DNA from: an uncultured bacterium | Lineage (GTDB): Bacteria > Bacillota > Limnochordia > DTU080 > JAAYLA01 | DNA: 26,536 bases | Assembly (NCBI GenBank): GCA_937983075.1 | Contig: CALKAQ010000125.1 | Span: forward strand, 1 to 26,536 | Direction: 5' to 3' | Shown here: in pieces, positions 15,791 through 23,264 of the stretch | Layout of the letters: each line of letters begins with the position of its first letter | Position numbering within the stretch: position 1 is the stretch's first letter | Program-made: the position numbers and the translations under genes | The notes under the pieces: model-generated | Told to the model about the DNA's origin: nothing | Seen by the model: the letters and a program-made list of their open reading frames with translations, nothing else | The model's database searches: none

Positions 15791-16363
15791 ATGGTCGATT
15801 TTGAGAGAGCAAAAGCCTGGGTAGCTTCTCGGCTCAGCCAAGGAAGGTTGGAGCATTCGTTGCGTGTCGCGGACGAAGCCGTGCGTCTGGCTCGGCGCTG
15901 GGGTGCGGACGCTGAGAAGGCCAGATTGGCCGGCATTTTGCACGACGCCGCACGGGAGCTTCCCCAGGAAGAGCTGCGTCGACTCGTTGCCGAGCACCGG
16001 ATCGCCGTCACCGAACAAGAGCTCCAAGTGCAAGAGCTGCTTCATGCGCCCGTCGGCGCATTTCTTGTCCGGCACGAGTTTGGAATGGATGATGCCGACG
16101 TGTGGGCGGCTATTCGCTATCACACGACGGGACGGGCGGGCATGTCCGTGCTCGAAAAAGTGATTTATTTGGCCGATTACATCGAGCCGGGGCGTAATTT
16201 CCCCGGTGTCGATCAAGCCCGTCGCTTGGCGGAAACGAATCTCGATGAGGCTATATTTTGGGCCTTGAACCAGACGATCGACTACTTGGCCCAGCGGGGC
16301 AGAGCTGCACACCCCTTCACTGTTGAAGCCCGAAATGCGCTCCGGACATCGGGGTTGGGTTGA
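15791..16363 (+). CDS. yqeK: HD-domain nucleotide phosphohydrolase YqeK
   Basis: A 190-residue HD-superfamily protein. The metal ligands are visible as His22 in RLEHSLRVADEA, the His51-Asp52 pair in LAGILHDAARE and a later HAPVGAFL histidine, followed by YHTTGRAGMSVLEKVIYLADYIEPGR, the strongest YqeK signature. Family members hydrolyse diadenosine tetraphosphate (Ap4A). ATG 15791 was chosen because GAGGGG lies just upstream and the family begins near here; the frame is open back to 15734 but that stretch has no family similarity. It follows nadD and precedes the LCP gene. Confidence 0.93.
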   Translation: MVDFERAKAWVASRLSQGRLEHSLRVADEAVRLARRWGADAEKARLAGILHDAARELPQEELRRLVAEHRIAVTEQELQVQELLHAPVGAFLVRHEFGMDDADVWAAIRYHTTGRAGMSVLEKVIYLADYIEPGRNFPGVDQARRLAETNLDEAIFWALNQTIDYLAQRGRAAHPFTVEARNALRTSGLG

Positions 16364-16387
16364 TTACCCGAGGAGGCATAGCGTAGC

Positions 16388-17647
16388 GTGTCGCGTTCAT
16401 CCGAACTTGAAAGAGAGTGGCGGTCTTTCGATGAGCCGCGGGAGCCCAGGCAACGGCGCAGACGTTGGCTGGCCGGTGTCGGAATCTTTTTGCTCACGGT
16501 GATTCTTGTAGCGGGAGGCCTCGTTTATTATTGGTGGAACCAGGGAAGTCGGGGCCAAGGAGTCGAAGTACGTGGTGAATCCGGCACCGTTGCGAATCGG
16601 CTCGTCGTATTGGCTATGGGGCTGGACGCGGTGGAACCGCATCGCACGGATACCATGCAGCTCGTTTCGGTCGACAGCGAAAGAGGGCACCTCGGCATTC
16701 TTTCCATACCCCGGGATACTCGAGTGGAACTGCCCGGGTACGGCTGGCGGCGAATCAACGAAGCCAACGCATTGGGCGGCGCTGAACTGGCAGTGCAAGC
16801 GGTTGAAGACTTATTGGGAATTAAAATCGACTATTGGCTGCGGGTCGATTTCAGCGGGTTTGAACAAATTGTCGACGCGCTCGGTGGAGTTGAAATCGAC
16901 ATTCCGTACCACATGCAATACACCGATACGGCGCAAAACCTTTATATTGACTTGCCAGCCGGACGTCACCGCCTGAATGGCGAGCAAGCGCTGCATTACG
17001 TGCGTTATCGGGACGGGCTTGGCGATGTCTCGCTCGTCGATCCGCGGCGAAATGAATACGGTGGCCGAATCGTCCGTCAGCTGGAATTTATGAAGATTCT
17101 GATTCGGGAAGTGCTCAAGCCGTCCAATATATGGAACTCGCCGCAGATGATCGTGCGCTTGATGGAATTGGTCGACACCAATATGTCGATCAGCACCGGT
17201 ATTCGTCTGGCAGGTGCATTAAGCCAGGTCGACTTCGATACGATCGACACGCAAGTATTGCCAGGACGCGGTGAAACTATTGGCGGGGCTTCATACTGGG
17301 TTTACGACGAAGCGCTCGTGCGCGAGGCGGTAAACCGCGTTGTCTTGGGGCGCTCCGCATTGACTCAAGTACAGGTTCTCAATGGAAACGGCAAGCAAGG
17401 TGCGGCGCAGGCTGCCGCCGATCGGCTGCGCCTCGAAGGATATTACGTGGTCTCGGTAGGGAATGCCGATCACTTTCGCTATCCGAACACACAAATCATC
17501 CAGCGCAACGGCAATGTTGAGGGGGCTCAGGCCATAGCGGATATTCTCGGCAGCGGCATCAGCATGTCAACCAGCAGCCTGCCGCAAAGTCTGATTCACG
17601 CAGAAGCGGACTACGTCGTCATTTTGGGCGCTGATTATCAAGGATGA
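16388..17647 (+). CDS. LytR-CpsA-Psr (LCP) family cell-wall ligase with LytR_C domain
   Basis: A 419-residue membrane-anchored protein of the family that attaches teichoic acids or other glycopolymers to peptidoglycan from lipid carriers. A basic N-terminus (RQRRRR) precedes one transmembrane helix (~28-48), then the extracytoplasmic LCP domain. Its pyrophosphate-binding residues are in HRTDTMQLVSVD, LSIPRDTRV and YVRYRDGLGD...GRIVRQ. The last motif carries about ten extra residues between the RYRD and GGRIVRQ parts. The C-terminal ~100 residues form a LytR_C domain (VQVLNGNGKQGAA). The start is GTG 16388 with AGGAGG upstream. An LCP gene between yqeK and rsfS is common in Paenibacillus and Clostridia. 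Confidence 0.93.
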   Translation: MSRSSELEREWRSFDEPREPRQRRRRWLAGVGIFLLTVILVAGGLVYYWWNQGSRGQGVEVRGESGTVANRLVVLAMGLDAVEPHRTDTMQLVSVDSERGHLGILSIPRDTRVELPGYGWRRINEANALGGAELAVQAVEDLLGIKIDYWLRVDFSGFEQIVDALGGVEIDIPYHMQYTDTAQNLYIDLPAGRHRLNGEQALHYVRYRDGLGDVSLVDPRRNEYGGRIVRQLEFMKILIREVLKPSNIWNSPQMIVRLMELVDTNMSISTGIRLAGALSQVDFDTIDTQVLPGRGETIGGASYWVYDEALVREAVNRVVLGRSALTQVQVLNGNGKQGAAQAAADRLRLEGYYVVSVGNADHFRYPNTQIIQRNGNVEGAQAIADILGSGISMSTSSLPQSLIHAEADYVVILGADYQG

Positions 17648-17674
17648 CAAGTTCTCGAAAGGAGCGAGTGAGCG

Positions 17675-18055
17675 CTGACAGCGGAAATGATTACTGCGCA
17701 GGCCGCGCATATTGCTGATGAAAAGCGGGCGACCGATGTGGAGATCCTTGATTTGCGCGGTTTGACGATCATGACGGATTATTTTGTGATCGCCAGCGCC
17801 GAAACCGAAATTCAAGTCCGGGCGATTTCGCAAGCGATTATCGATGGCCTTGAAAAATTAGGCGTACCTTGCAAGCGGCATGAGGGACTCGAAGACGCTC
17901 GCTGGGTGCTGCTCGATTATGGTGATGCCGTGATACACATATTCCGGCAGGAAGAGCGTGAACTGTACGACCTCGAGCGGCTTTGGGGAGATGCCCCTCG
18001 CCTCGTGGCCGAAGGCAACGGAATGGATATGCGTTTGGTGGCGGCGCCGCAATGA
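17675..18055 (+). CDS. rsfS: Ribosome silencing factor RsfS
   Basis: A small protein that binds L14 on the 50S subunit and blocks joining with 30S when nutrients are scarce. Family segments are DEKRATDVEILDLRGL, MTDYFVIASAETEIQVRAI, KRHEGLEDARWVLLDYGDAVIHIF and the ending YDLERLWGDAP. ATG 17687 would give 122 residues but lies ~20 bases from the only good ribosome site, GAAAGGAG (17657-17664). CTG 17675, ten bases after that site and the only other possible start before an in-frame stop at 17669, is therefore preferred (126 residues). Its stop overlaps the next start (ATGA). Confidence 0.92.
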   Translation: MTAEMITAQAAHIADEKRATDVEILDLRGLTIMTDYFVIASAETEIQVRAISQAIIDGLEKLGVPCKRHEGLEDARWVLLDYGDAVIHIFRQEERELYDLERLWGDAPRLVAEGNGMDMRLVAAPQ

Positions 18056-18831
18056 ATGAAAGTCGTCTCCCTTACTCGGTGTTGGCGCCTTTTTACGAAG
18101 AACTGTCGGACAACCGCGATTGGGACGCTTGGATCGAGTTTGTTTGGAATGTACTCAACCGCGCAGCTCATCTAAACCAACGAAGCGGTGTCGTTCGCCT
18201 GCTTGACGCTGCCTGCGGCACCGGGCGCATTGCACGGGCATTGGCGGAGCGCGGCTTGCACGTCGTAGGTGTCGATGCTTCGGCGGCGATGCTGGCTGAA
18301 GCGAAGAAGAAGCGGCGCGGGTTGGAAGACCAGCTGCACTTGTATCATCAAGACTTGCGGCAGCTTGATTTGGCCGAGACATTTGATGTGGCCATTTGTC
18401 TTTGCGACAGTCTCAACTATTTGCTCGAGCTGTCGGAGTTGCAAAAGGCATTCGAACGCATTGCGGCGCACCTCAAATCCGGTGGGCTTTTTCTTTTCGA
18501 TATGGACACGGAGTGGAAGCTTGCGAATATTTACGGTGACTATTCGTATGGCGAGAACCGCGACGGCTTCTCACTCATATGGGAAAATTCGTACAATCCG
18601 CTGGCGGCGACGGTTGAAATGAAGCTCGCCTTTTTCATTCAGGAGTCCGACGGACGCTATGTCCGCTGCGATGAGGTGCATCGCCAGCGGGCGTATCCTG
18701 CGGAAGATATCGTTTCGCTGTTGCATCAGGCCGGCTTTGAGCTCCTGGATTCGGGGCGAGTTTTTGGTTTGGAACCTCCGGAACCAATACGGGAACGAAT
18801 ATTTTACTTGGCTCAAAAAGTGCAGGAATGA
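18052..18831 (+). CDS. yqeM: Class I SAM-dependent methyltransferase YqeM
   Basis: A 259-residue Rossmann-fold methyltransferase. Motif I is LLDAACGTGR (~50-59), followed by GVDASAAML (motif II acidic residue) and DVAICLCDSLNYLLE. The N-terminal YSVLAPFYEEL is typical of YqeM, the gene that follows rsfS in Bacillus; the substrate is not established. ATG 18052 overlaps the rsfS stop, indicating translational coupling. It is the last gene of this plus-strand operon and is followed by a perfect terminator. Confidence 0.9.
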   Translation: MNESRLPYSVLAPFYEELSDNRDWDAWIEFVWNVLNRAAHLNQRSGVVRLLDAACGTGRIARALAERGLHVVGVDASAAMLAEAKKKRRGLEDQLHLYHQDLRQLDLAETFDVAICLCDSLNYLLELSELQKAFERIAAHLKSGGLFLFDMDTEWKLANIYGDYSYGENRDGFSLIWENSYNPLAATVEMKLAFFIQESDGRYVRCDEVHRQRAYPAEDIVSLLHQAGFELLDSGRVFGLEPPEPIRERIFYLAQKVQE

Positions 18832-18856
18832 ACATTGAAAAGTCCGTTGGAAAACC

Positions 18857-18893
18857 AAAAGCCCTTCGCAACCTGTATTGCGAAGGGCTTTTT
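18857..18893. terminator. Bidirectional Rho-independent terminator
   Basis: A perfect 15-bp stem (AAAAGCCCTTCGCAA and its complement) with the loop CCTGTA lies between yqeM and the convergent tRNA-Ala gene. T runs on both strands let it serve both directions. Confidence 0.92.
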
Positions 18894-18896
18894 CGT

Positions 18897-18972
<76 letters not shown>

Positions 18973-18980
18973 ACATGATG

Positions 18981-19008
18981 GACGATGTGCAGCAATCGCT
19001 GCGACATC
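18981..19008 (-). other. Hairpin in the 5' leader of pre-tRNA-Ala
   Basis: CGATGTCGCAGC and GCTGCACATCG pair in an 11-bp stem with one bulge and a GATT loop, lying between the promoter start point and the mature tRNA 5' end. It would sit in the leader removed by RNase P. Confidence 0.5.
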
Positions 19009-19012
19009 GTTT

Positions 19013-19041
19013 ATTATAGCTGAGGTTTCGTCAGTCGTCAA
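19013..19041 (-). promoter_or_regulatory. Promoter of tRNA-Ala
   Basis: Near-perfect sigma-A promoter on the minus strand: TTGACG (19041-19036), a 17-base spacer and TATAAT (19018-19013). The start point falls about 35 bases upstream of the mature tRNA end. Confidence 0.88.
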
Positions 19042-19058
19042 CACCTTTCCATTGGAAG

Positions 19059-20219
19059 TTACGTTCCTTTGCGCACCGCCCGGGATGCATGCTGTTCACT
19101 TTCGTCGCTGACCCGTTGTGTTTCGGTATGGACGGGTTCGAAGTCAGATTGCACAGGTTCCGGCCAAGGGATGATCCCAGAATTGATCAACGCTCTGCCA
19201 ATGATAATGAGGACGGGACCGATGAGCAGCCCGTAGACGCCGAACCACACGATGCCGCCGTATATGGAAATGAGCATCAACAACGGGTGAACGCCGATGG
19301 AGTCGCCCAACACCTTGGTCTGGAAAATTTGGCGGACTCCGAACACAGCGAGATAAATGATGGCGAGTGCGATGGCGAGTGATGTATCACCAAGTACCAA
19401 ACTGACGCCGGCCCAAGGCATGAACAGAAATCCGGGACCGACTACAGGAATAAAGTCGAGGATGCCGGCAAGAATGCTGAGCGTCATCCAATAGCGAATG
19501 CCGAGAAGGTACAAGCCCAGCGCCGCTACCGCCGTGGTGATGGCGAGAATGATCAGCTGCCCTTTGGCGAAGGCAATAAAGTCTTGCACAATGCGATCTT
19601 GGGCCGAGCGAACCTTCTCGCGCCAAGCTACCGGGGTGATCATGACGATGCTTTGATAGATGAGCGCACGGTCTTTCGCCATGAAGAACGTTGCCAGCAA
19701 TGTGACGGTGATGACCAAGATCAACGAAGGGATGGACGAGGCGGTGGTTTGGATCCAGGTCACGACTGTTTTGATGAGTTCGCCGCCTCGTTTGCCCAAC
19801 TCCTCGATCGATTCTTCAATCGATTGCTGGATTTCTGCAGGAAGCAGTTCGGCTTCACTGACCTCAGCCAGACGATCCAATATATCTTTCGTAATATTCG
19901 TAAACTGTGTTTGATACGCTCCTGCGCGTTCACCCATGTCAATGATTTCCGCGATCACTTTGGCGGTCATCAGTGTCGTCAAATAGCCCCCAATGATGAG
20001 CACGAGCACAAAGACCGCGGTCGTCGCAGCGGTGCGGCCGACCCGCAGGTAGCGATCCAAAAAGTTGACGGCAGGCTCCATCATGCCGGCTAAGATCATG
20101 GCAATCAAGAAGGGGAGCAGGCTCGATAAAATATAGCCGCGGAAAAAATACACAAACGCGAGAATACCGGCAATGATGAGCGTGCGGTAGGCTATGGAAA
20201 GGATGCGGTGCAGGGACAA
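19059..20219 (-). CDS. AI-2E family / YtvI-like membrane protein
   Basis: A 386-residue polytopic membrane protein of the AI-2E exporter-like (PerM/TqsA) family. Hydrophobic helices lie near residues 11-26, 31-47 and 66-88, with an amphipathic region (~90-150) rich in Glu. Paired helices follow, containing the family segment LAGILDFIPVVGPGFLFMPW (~232-251) and a C-terminal group ending VYGLLIGPVLIIIGRAL. It is closest in character to the sporulation-associated YtvI group of Bacillota, but the transported molecule is unknown. The start is TTG 20219 with GGGGAGG 8 bases before. The acidic, polar tail (~355-386) is not conserved in the family. Confidence 0.88.
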   Translation of the reverse strand: MSLHRILSIAYRTLIIAGILAFVYFFRGYILSSLLPFLIAMILAGMMEPAVNFLDRYLRVGRTAATTAVFVLVLIIGGYLTTLMTAKVIAEIIDMGERAGAYQTQFTNITKDILDRLAEVSEAELLPAEIQQSIEESIEELGKRGGELIKTVVTWIQTTASSIPSLILVITVTLLATFFMAKDRALIYQSIVMITPVAWREKVRSAQDRIVQDFIAFAKGQLIILAITTAVAALGLYLLGIRYWMTLSILAGILDFIPVVGPGFLFMPWAGVSLVLGDTSLAIALAIIYLAVFGVRQIFQTKVLGDSIGVHPLLMLISIYGGIVWFGVYGLLIGPVLIIIGRALINSGIIPWPEPVQSDFEPVHTETQRVSDESEQHASRAVRKGT

Positions 20220-20357
20220 TGTAGTTGCCTCCCCTTCTCCCCGTGGATACGCTGTGGCTATTGATTGATTCGGTAGAGAAGTTGCCGGGACCTCCAGTGA
20301 ACCTCTTCGGGTCGCATGGCATGGATCATTTTATTGTCCCCGACAGCCGATTTATCG

Positions 20358-20756
20358 TTAAAATAAATTCTCCAAGTCGAGCCGATCGCGCTGAGGGAGT
20401 GTGACAATGCGGTCGCGCGCTTTGCGCAGGGGAGCGAGAGCTCCGGCTTCGTTGGCGGCAATGAGGGCCTCGGCTTCAATAAGCGCGTCCGTTACTTCGT
20501 CCATTTCGGCGTGCTCCGTATGAAAGGCCCAGACTTGGCGTGTTTTCTCCCAACGGATCATCAACTCGCGAATAAGCTGCGAGGCGTTTTCCCAATCGCC
20601 GTTGAGCACCTCGGCTTCTATTCCTTCAATTCGTTGGGCGAGCTCATGTGCGACTTTTGTTTGTGCAGCGATAATCCACCAAGTTCCTAAAACAATGGAG
20701 AGCGCGACGAACCAAAGGCCGACCAATATCCAGGTGCTCGACGAACGGCGCTTCAT
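20358..20756 (-). CDS. DUF4363 family membrane-anchored protein
   Basis: A 132-residue protein with one N-terminal transmembrane helix (~9-30: TWILVGLWFVALSIVLGTWW) and a helical outer part containing EAEVLNGDWENASQLIREL and WEKTRQVWAFHTEHAEMDEV, both typical of DUF4363. AAGGAGT lies 7 bases upstream of the ATG. The start overlaps the stop of the DUF421 gene. The same pairing occurs in Bacillus (ydfR-ydfS), which suggests the two proteins work together in the membrane. No biochemical role is established. Confidence 0.85.
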   Translation of the reverse strand: MKRRSSSTWILVGLWFVALSIVLGTWWIIAAQTKVAHELAQRIEGIEAEVLNGDWENASQLIRELMIRWEKTRQVWAFHTEHAEMDEVTDALIEAEALIAANEAGALAPLRKARDRIVTLPQRDRLDLENLF

Positions 20757-21445
20757 GCCGACGACTCCTTAATTGTCGATTTGGGCTGGCAGTAGAAGTT
20801 CCCTTGGGTATCTATGGAGGCGTAAAGGACATCTTTGGGCCTGGACACGCCGTGTTTTTTCAGCTCGGCGAGGAGCCAGTTCATGTCCAGGCCGATCCGT
20901 TCAAGGTTATGTTTGTCCGGATTGCCGTCGACGATGAGCGGTACGGGAAGGCCTTCGTATTGCGTTGAGATGCCAAGATCTTCCGGTGTCACTGGACGTT
21001 TTTGGGACTTCGGAATGACGCTGAGCTGACCGTTTGTCTCCAACACAGCCCATTCAACGTCTTGAATCGCTGGGTATCCTGCTGCCCGAAGCTGTTCAAG
21101 CAGATCGTTGATGTTGTAGCGGAGTTCCTGCAACGACTCTTCGACGATTTTTCCGTTGACGATGACGTTCGTCGGACGTCCGCTGATGATCGCTCGAGAA
21201 CGGGTGCTTTTCATCGTGATGTAGGAGAGCGTAAACTGCATGAGGAGAAGAGCAAAGATGCCGACGATTCCGTTTACAAGAGGTGTGCCGGGACTGGTCA
21301 TCGGAATTGCGGCGACATCGGCCACCATGACCAGCGTAACCAGCTCGGCCGGTTGCAGGTTGGCCACCTGTTTTTTCCCGGTAACGCGCAAAAGAATCAG
21401 CACCGTGATAAACAGGATCAGGACGCGAGCGAAAACGATCAGCAT
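20753..21445 (-). CDS. DUF421 (YetF/YdfS-type) membrane protein
   Basis: A 230-residue inner-membrane protein of the YetF family. Three helices at the N-terminus (~3-20, ~35-55, ~57-75; FARVLILFITVLILLRVTGK, ELVTLVMVADVAAIPM) precede a soluble domain. That domain has the conserved SRAIISGRPTNVIVNGKIV, LRYNINDLLEQLRAAGY and VEWAVLETNGQLSV segments. DUF421 proteins occur in Bacillus spore membranes, including the heat-resistance protein 2Duf, but this gene's role is unproven. ATG 21445 was chosen because GGAGG lies 9-10 bases upstream and the longer frame (to 21541) has no site. That ribosome site lies in a hairpin. Confidence 0.88.
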   Translation of the reverse strand: MLIVFARVLILFITVLILLRVTGKKQVANLQPAELVTLVMVADVAAIPMTSPGTPLVNGIVGIFALLLMQFTLSYITMKSTRSRAIISGRPTNVIVNGKIVEESLQELRYNINDLLEQLRAAGYPAIQDVEWAVLETNGQLSVIPKSQKRPVTPEDLGISTQYEGLPVPLIVDGNPDKHNLERIGLDMNWLLAELKKHGVSRPKDVLYASIDTQGNFYCQPKSTIKESSA

Positions 21446-21456
21446 GGTCCTTTTCA

Positions 21457-21486
21457 CCTCCATTGGATCTTTTGCCCAAATGGAGG
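21457..21486 (-). promoter_or_regulatory. Hairpin sequestering the DUF421 ribosome-binding site
   Basis: On the minus strand CCTCCATT (21486-21479) is perfectly complementary to AATGGAGG (21464-21457), an 8-bp stem with a 14-base loop. The GGAGG arm is the only Shine-Dalgarno for the DUF421 start, so the hairpin would hide it. Confidence 0.5.
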
Positions 21487-21556
21487 TTGGCTTATTCTGC
21501 AGCGCAGGCGGCTCAACCGGGGCCAACGGAGGAAAGCGCAAATAGAGCGCCCTCCG

Positions 21557-22720
21557 TCATGTGGTTCGGGTATGCAAGCTTTCTTGCATCAGTTCGTGCA
21601 GGTCTTCGTCTTCCACGCGTCCTTTGCTGTCGGCCATGGCCAGAAACCGCTGATATACCGGCCCGATTTGGTCATGGCTGATGTTGTAGCCGAGTTCCTT
21701 TAATCGTGCACGCAGAGCGTGGCGGCCCGAACGGCTCGTCAATACGATGCGGTGGGCGGTCATGCCTACGGTTTCCGGACGAATGATTTCGTAGGTGCTG
21801 CGATCTTTCAAGATGCCGTCTTGATGGATCCCCGATGCGTGTGAATATGCGTTCGAACCGACGATCGCTTTGTACGGCTGCACGGGCACACCGGTCAAAG
21901 CCGAAACGAGCTGACTCGTGCGGCTGATTTCCGTTGTGTTGATGGTGAGCTCGACCCCGTATTCTTGCTTTTGGGTGTAGATCGCCATGATGATTTCTTC
22001 CAGCGCTGCATTTCCCGCACGCTCTCCAATGCCGTTGATCGTGCCTTCGACTTGAGTTGCACCGGCCCGGATGCCGGCCAAGGAATTCGCCGTTGCCATG
22101 CCGAGATCGTTGTGGCAGTGGACGCTGATCGCGACGCGGTCAATTTCGGCGACATTTTCTCGCAGCCACTCGATCAGCTCGGCGTATTGCCATGGTGTCG
22201 CATACCCTACGGTATCGGGAATATTGACGACGGTTGCTCCGGCTTTGATGACCGCTGCAATGACACGGCGCAGGAATTCACGGTCGCTGCGGAACGCATC
22301 TTCGGCGTAAAATTCGACGTCGTCGACATATCGCTTTGCGTAGGATACCGCATCGACAGCTAATTCGAGCACTTCATCCGGCGTTTTGCGGAGTTTGCGT
22401 TCCATATGAACCGGCGATGTGGCGAGCCCGGTATGAATGCGAGGATGTTCAGCAGGCCGGAGCGCTTCGACACATGCGTCGATGTCAGCCCGCACGGCAC
22501 GGGTCAATCCGCATACGGCAACGCCTTTGACGGATGCGCTGATGCGTTTGACCGCTTCGAAGTCACCTGGCGATGAAGCCGGAAAACCGGCCTCGATGAT
22601 ATCGACGCCGAGGCGTACGAGCTGCTGAGCGATTTCGAGCTTTTCGTCTGCGTTCAACGTCCTTGCAAGAGACTGTTCCCCGTCTCGCAGCGTGGTATCA
22701 AAGACATACAGCTTCCTCAA
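21557..22720 (-). CDS. leuA: 2-isopropylmalate synthase, short form without regulatory domain
   Basis: A 387-residue enzyme condensing acetyl-CoA and 2-oxoisovalerate, the first committed step of leucine synthesis. The catalytic barrel has DTTLRDGEQS (~8-17), the metal ligands HCHNDLGMA (~198-206) and GIGERAGNAALEE (~229-241). The linker has SHASGIHQDGILKDRSTYE (~285-305). The usual ~510-residue enzyme continues with a LeuA dimer domain that binds leucine; this one stops about 80 residues after the linker. TTG 22720 lies 9 bases after AAAGGGG; codons upstream of it fall in the T-box terminator. The leucine T-box argues for isopropylmalate over homocitrate or citramalate synthase. It may be co-transcribed with the DUF421-DUF4363 pair downstream. 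Confidence 0.9.
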   Translation of the reverse strand: MRKLYVFDTTLRDGEQSLARTLNADEKLEIAQQLVRLGVDIIEAGFPASSPGDFEAVKRISASVKGVAVCGLTRAVRADIDACVEALRPAEHPRIHTGLATSPVHMERKLRKTPDEVLELAVDAVSYAKRYVDDVEFYAEDAFRSDREFLRRVIAAVIKAGATVVNIPDTVGYATPWQYAELIEWLRENVAEIDRVAISVHCHNDLGMATANSLAGIRAGATQVEGTINGIGERAGNAALEEIIMAIYTQKQEYGVELTINTTEISRTSQLVSALTGVPVQPYKAIVGSNAYSHASGIHQDGILKDRSTYEIIRPETVGMTAHRIVLTSRSGRHALRARLKELGYNISHDQIGPVYQRFLAMADSKGRVEDEDLHELMQESLHTRTT

Positions 22721-22753
22721 GTTCGTTGACCCCTTTCGGCGCAGAAACTCAAT

Positions 22754-23091
22754 AAAAAAACCCTCCGTCTCATTGAGACGAAAGGTTCCCTTCCGCGGTA
22801 CCACTCAATTTGGCGATGATCGCCCACTCGACCAGTACGGGAAAGTCCACACGAGCACGATTGCAACGCCGCTGAACTCGCATGCTTTCCGATACTGTCT
22901 CCCGGTTAACGGTGGGAGTTCCGTCTCTCTCTACTCTCGCAAGTCATCCGCATCTCCGGCTTGCGATTTCGGAGAGCAGCTCGAAGGGGAGTTCAGCCAC
23001 CTTCGTCGCACTGCCTTGCACCAACCGGCAGCTCTCTGTATTGAACCCGGTGCCTACTAGTCCTTCTCATCGCCGAGCGATTCACTTATTG
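22754..23091 (-). promoter_or_regulatory. Leucine T-box riboswitch (leader of leuA)
   Basis: The minus-strand leader has all T-box parts in order. These are GATGAGAAGGACTAGTA in stem I, the AG-bulge region CAGAGAGC, GGTTGGTGCAA, and the specifier loop GAACTC with specifier CTC (22991-22989), a leucine codon. The T-box GTGGTACCGCGG (22804-22793) follows, and then a 13-bp terminator stem (22787-22759) with seven T (22760-22754). The UGGU of the T-box suits the ACCA end of tRNA-Leu. Uncharged tRNA-Leu would form the antiterminator and allow leuA transcription. Confidence 0.95.
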
Positions 23092-23097
23092 GTTAAC

Positions 23098-23126
23098 ATC
23101 ATATGGATCTGTCTTGCCTTTGTCAA
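23098..23126 (-). promoter_or_regulatory. Promoter of the T-box-leuA transcript
   Basis: Consensus TTGACA (23126-23121), a 17-base spacer and TATGAT (23103-23098) on the minus strand. The expected start near 23091 is immediately before T-box stem I. Confidence 0.88.
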
Positions 23127-23202
23127 GACCTGCATACTGAATTCGTGGAAAACGGCATTCAAATGCTTCTATGGAACAGCTTGGCCGGCAAGGAAGGAGA
23201 GC

Positions 23203-23238
23203 ATGTCCGGTCAGTCAAAAGTAAAATGGACCACGTGA
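23203..23238 (+). CDS. Micro-ORF in the leader of the DAP dehydrogenase gene
   Basis: Eleven codons (MSGQSKVKWTT) with a good site, AAGGAAGGAG, just upstream of the ATG, ending 26 bases before the ddh start. It could be a leader peptide that couples translation to ddh; two of its eleven codons are lysine. No homology can be judged at this length, so it may be chance. Confidence 0.3.
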   Translation: MSGQSKVKWTT

Positions 23239-23264
23239 CTAAAAAAATGGAAGGATGAAGCTTA

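Noticed and set aside
20272..20343. Small minus-strand frame of 23 codons between the DUF4363 and YtvI-like genes
   Set aside because: No ribosome site before its ATG and no similarity to anything known to me.
22882..23238. 118-codon plus-strand frame over the T-box region
   Set aside because: It is antisense to the T-box leader and has no protein features; the RNA explains the sequence.
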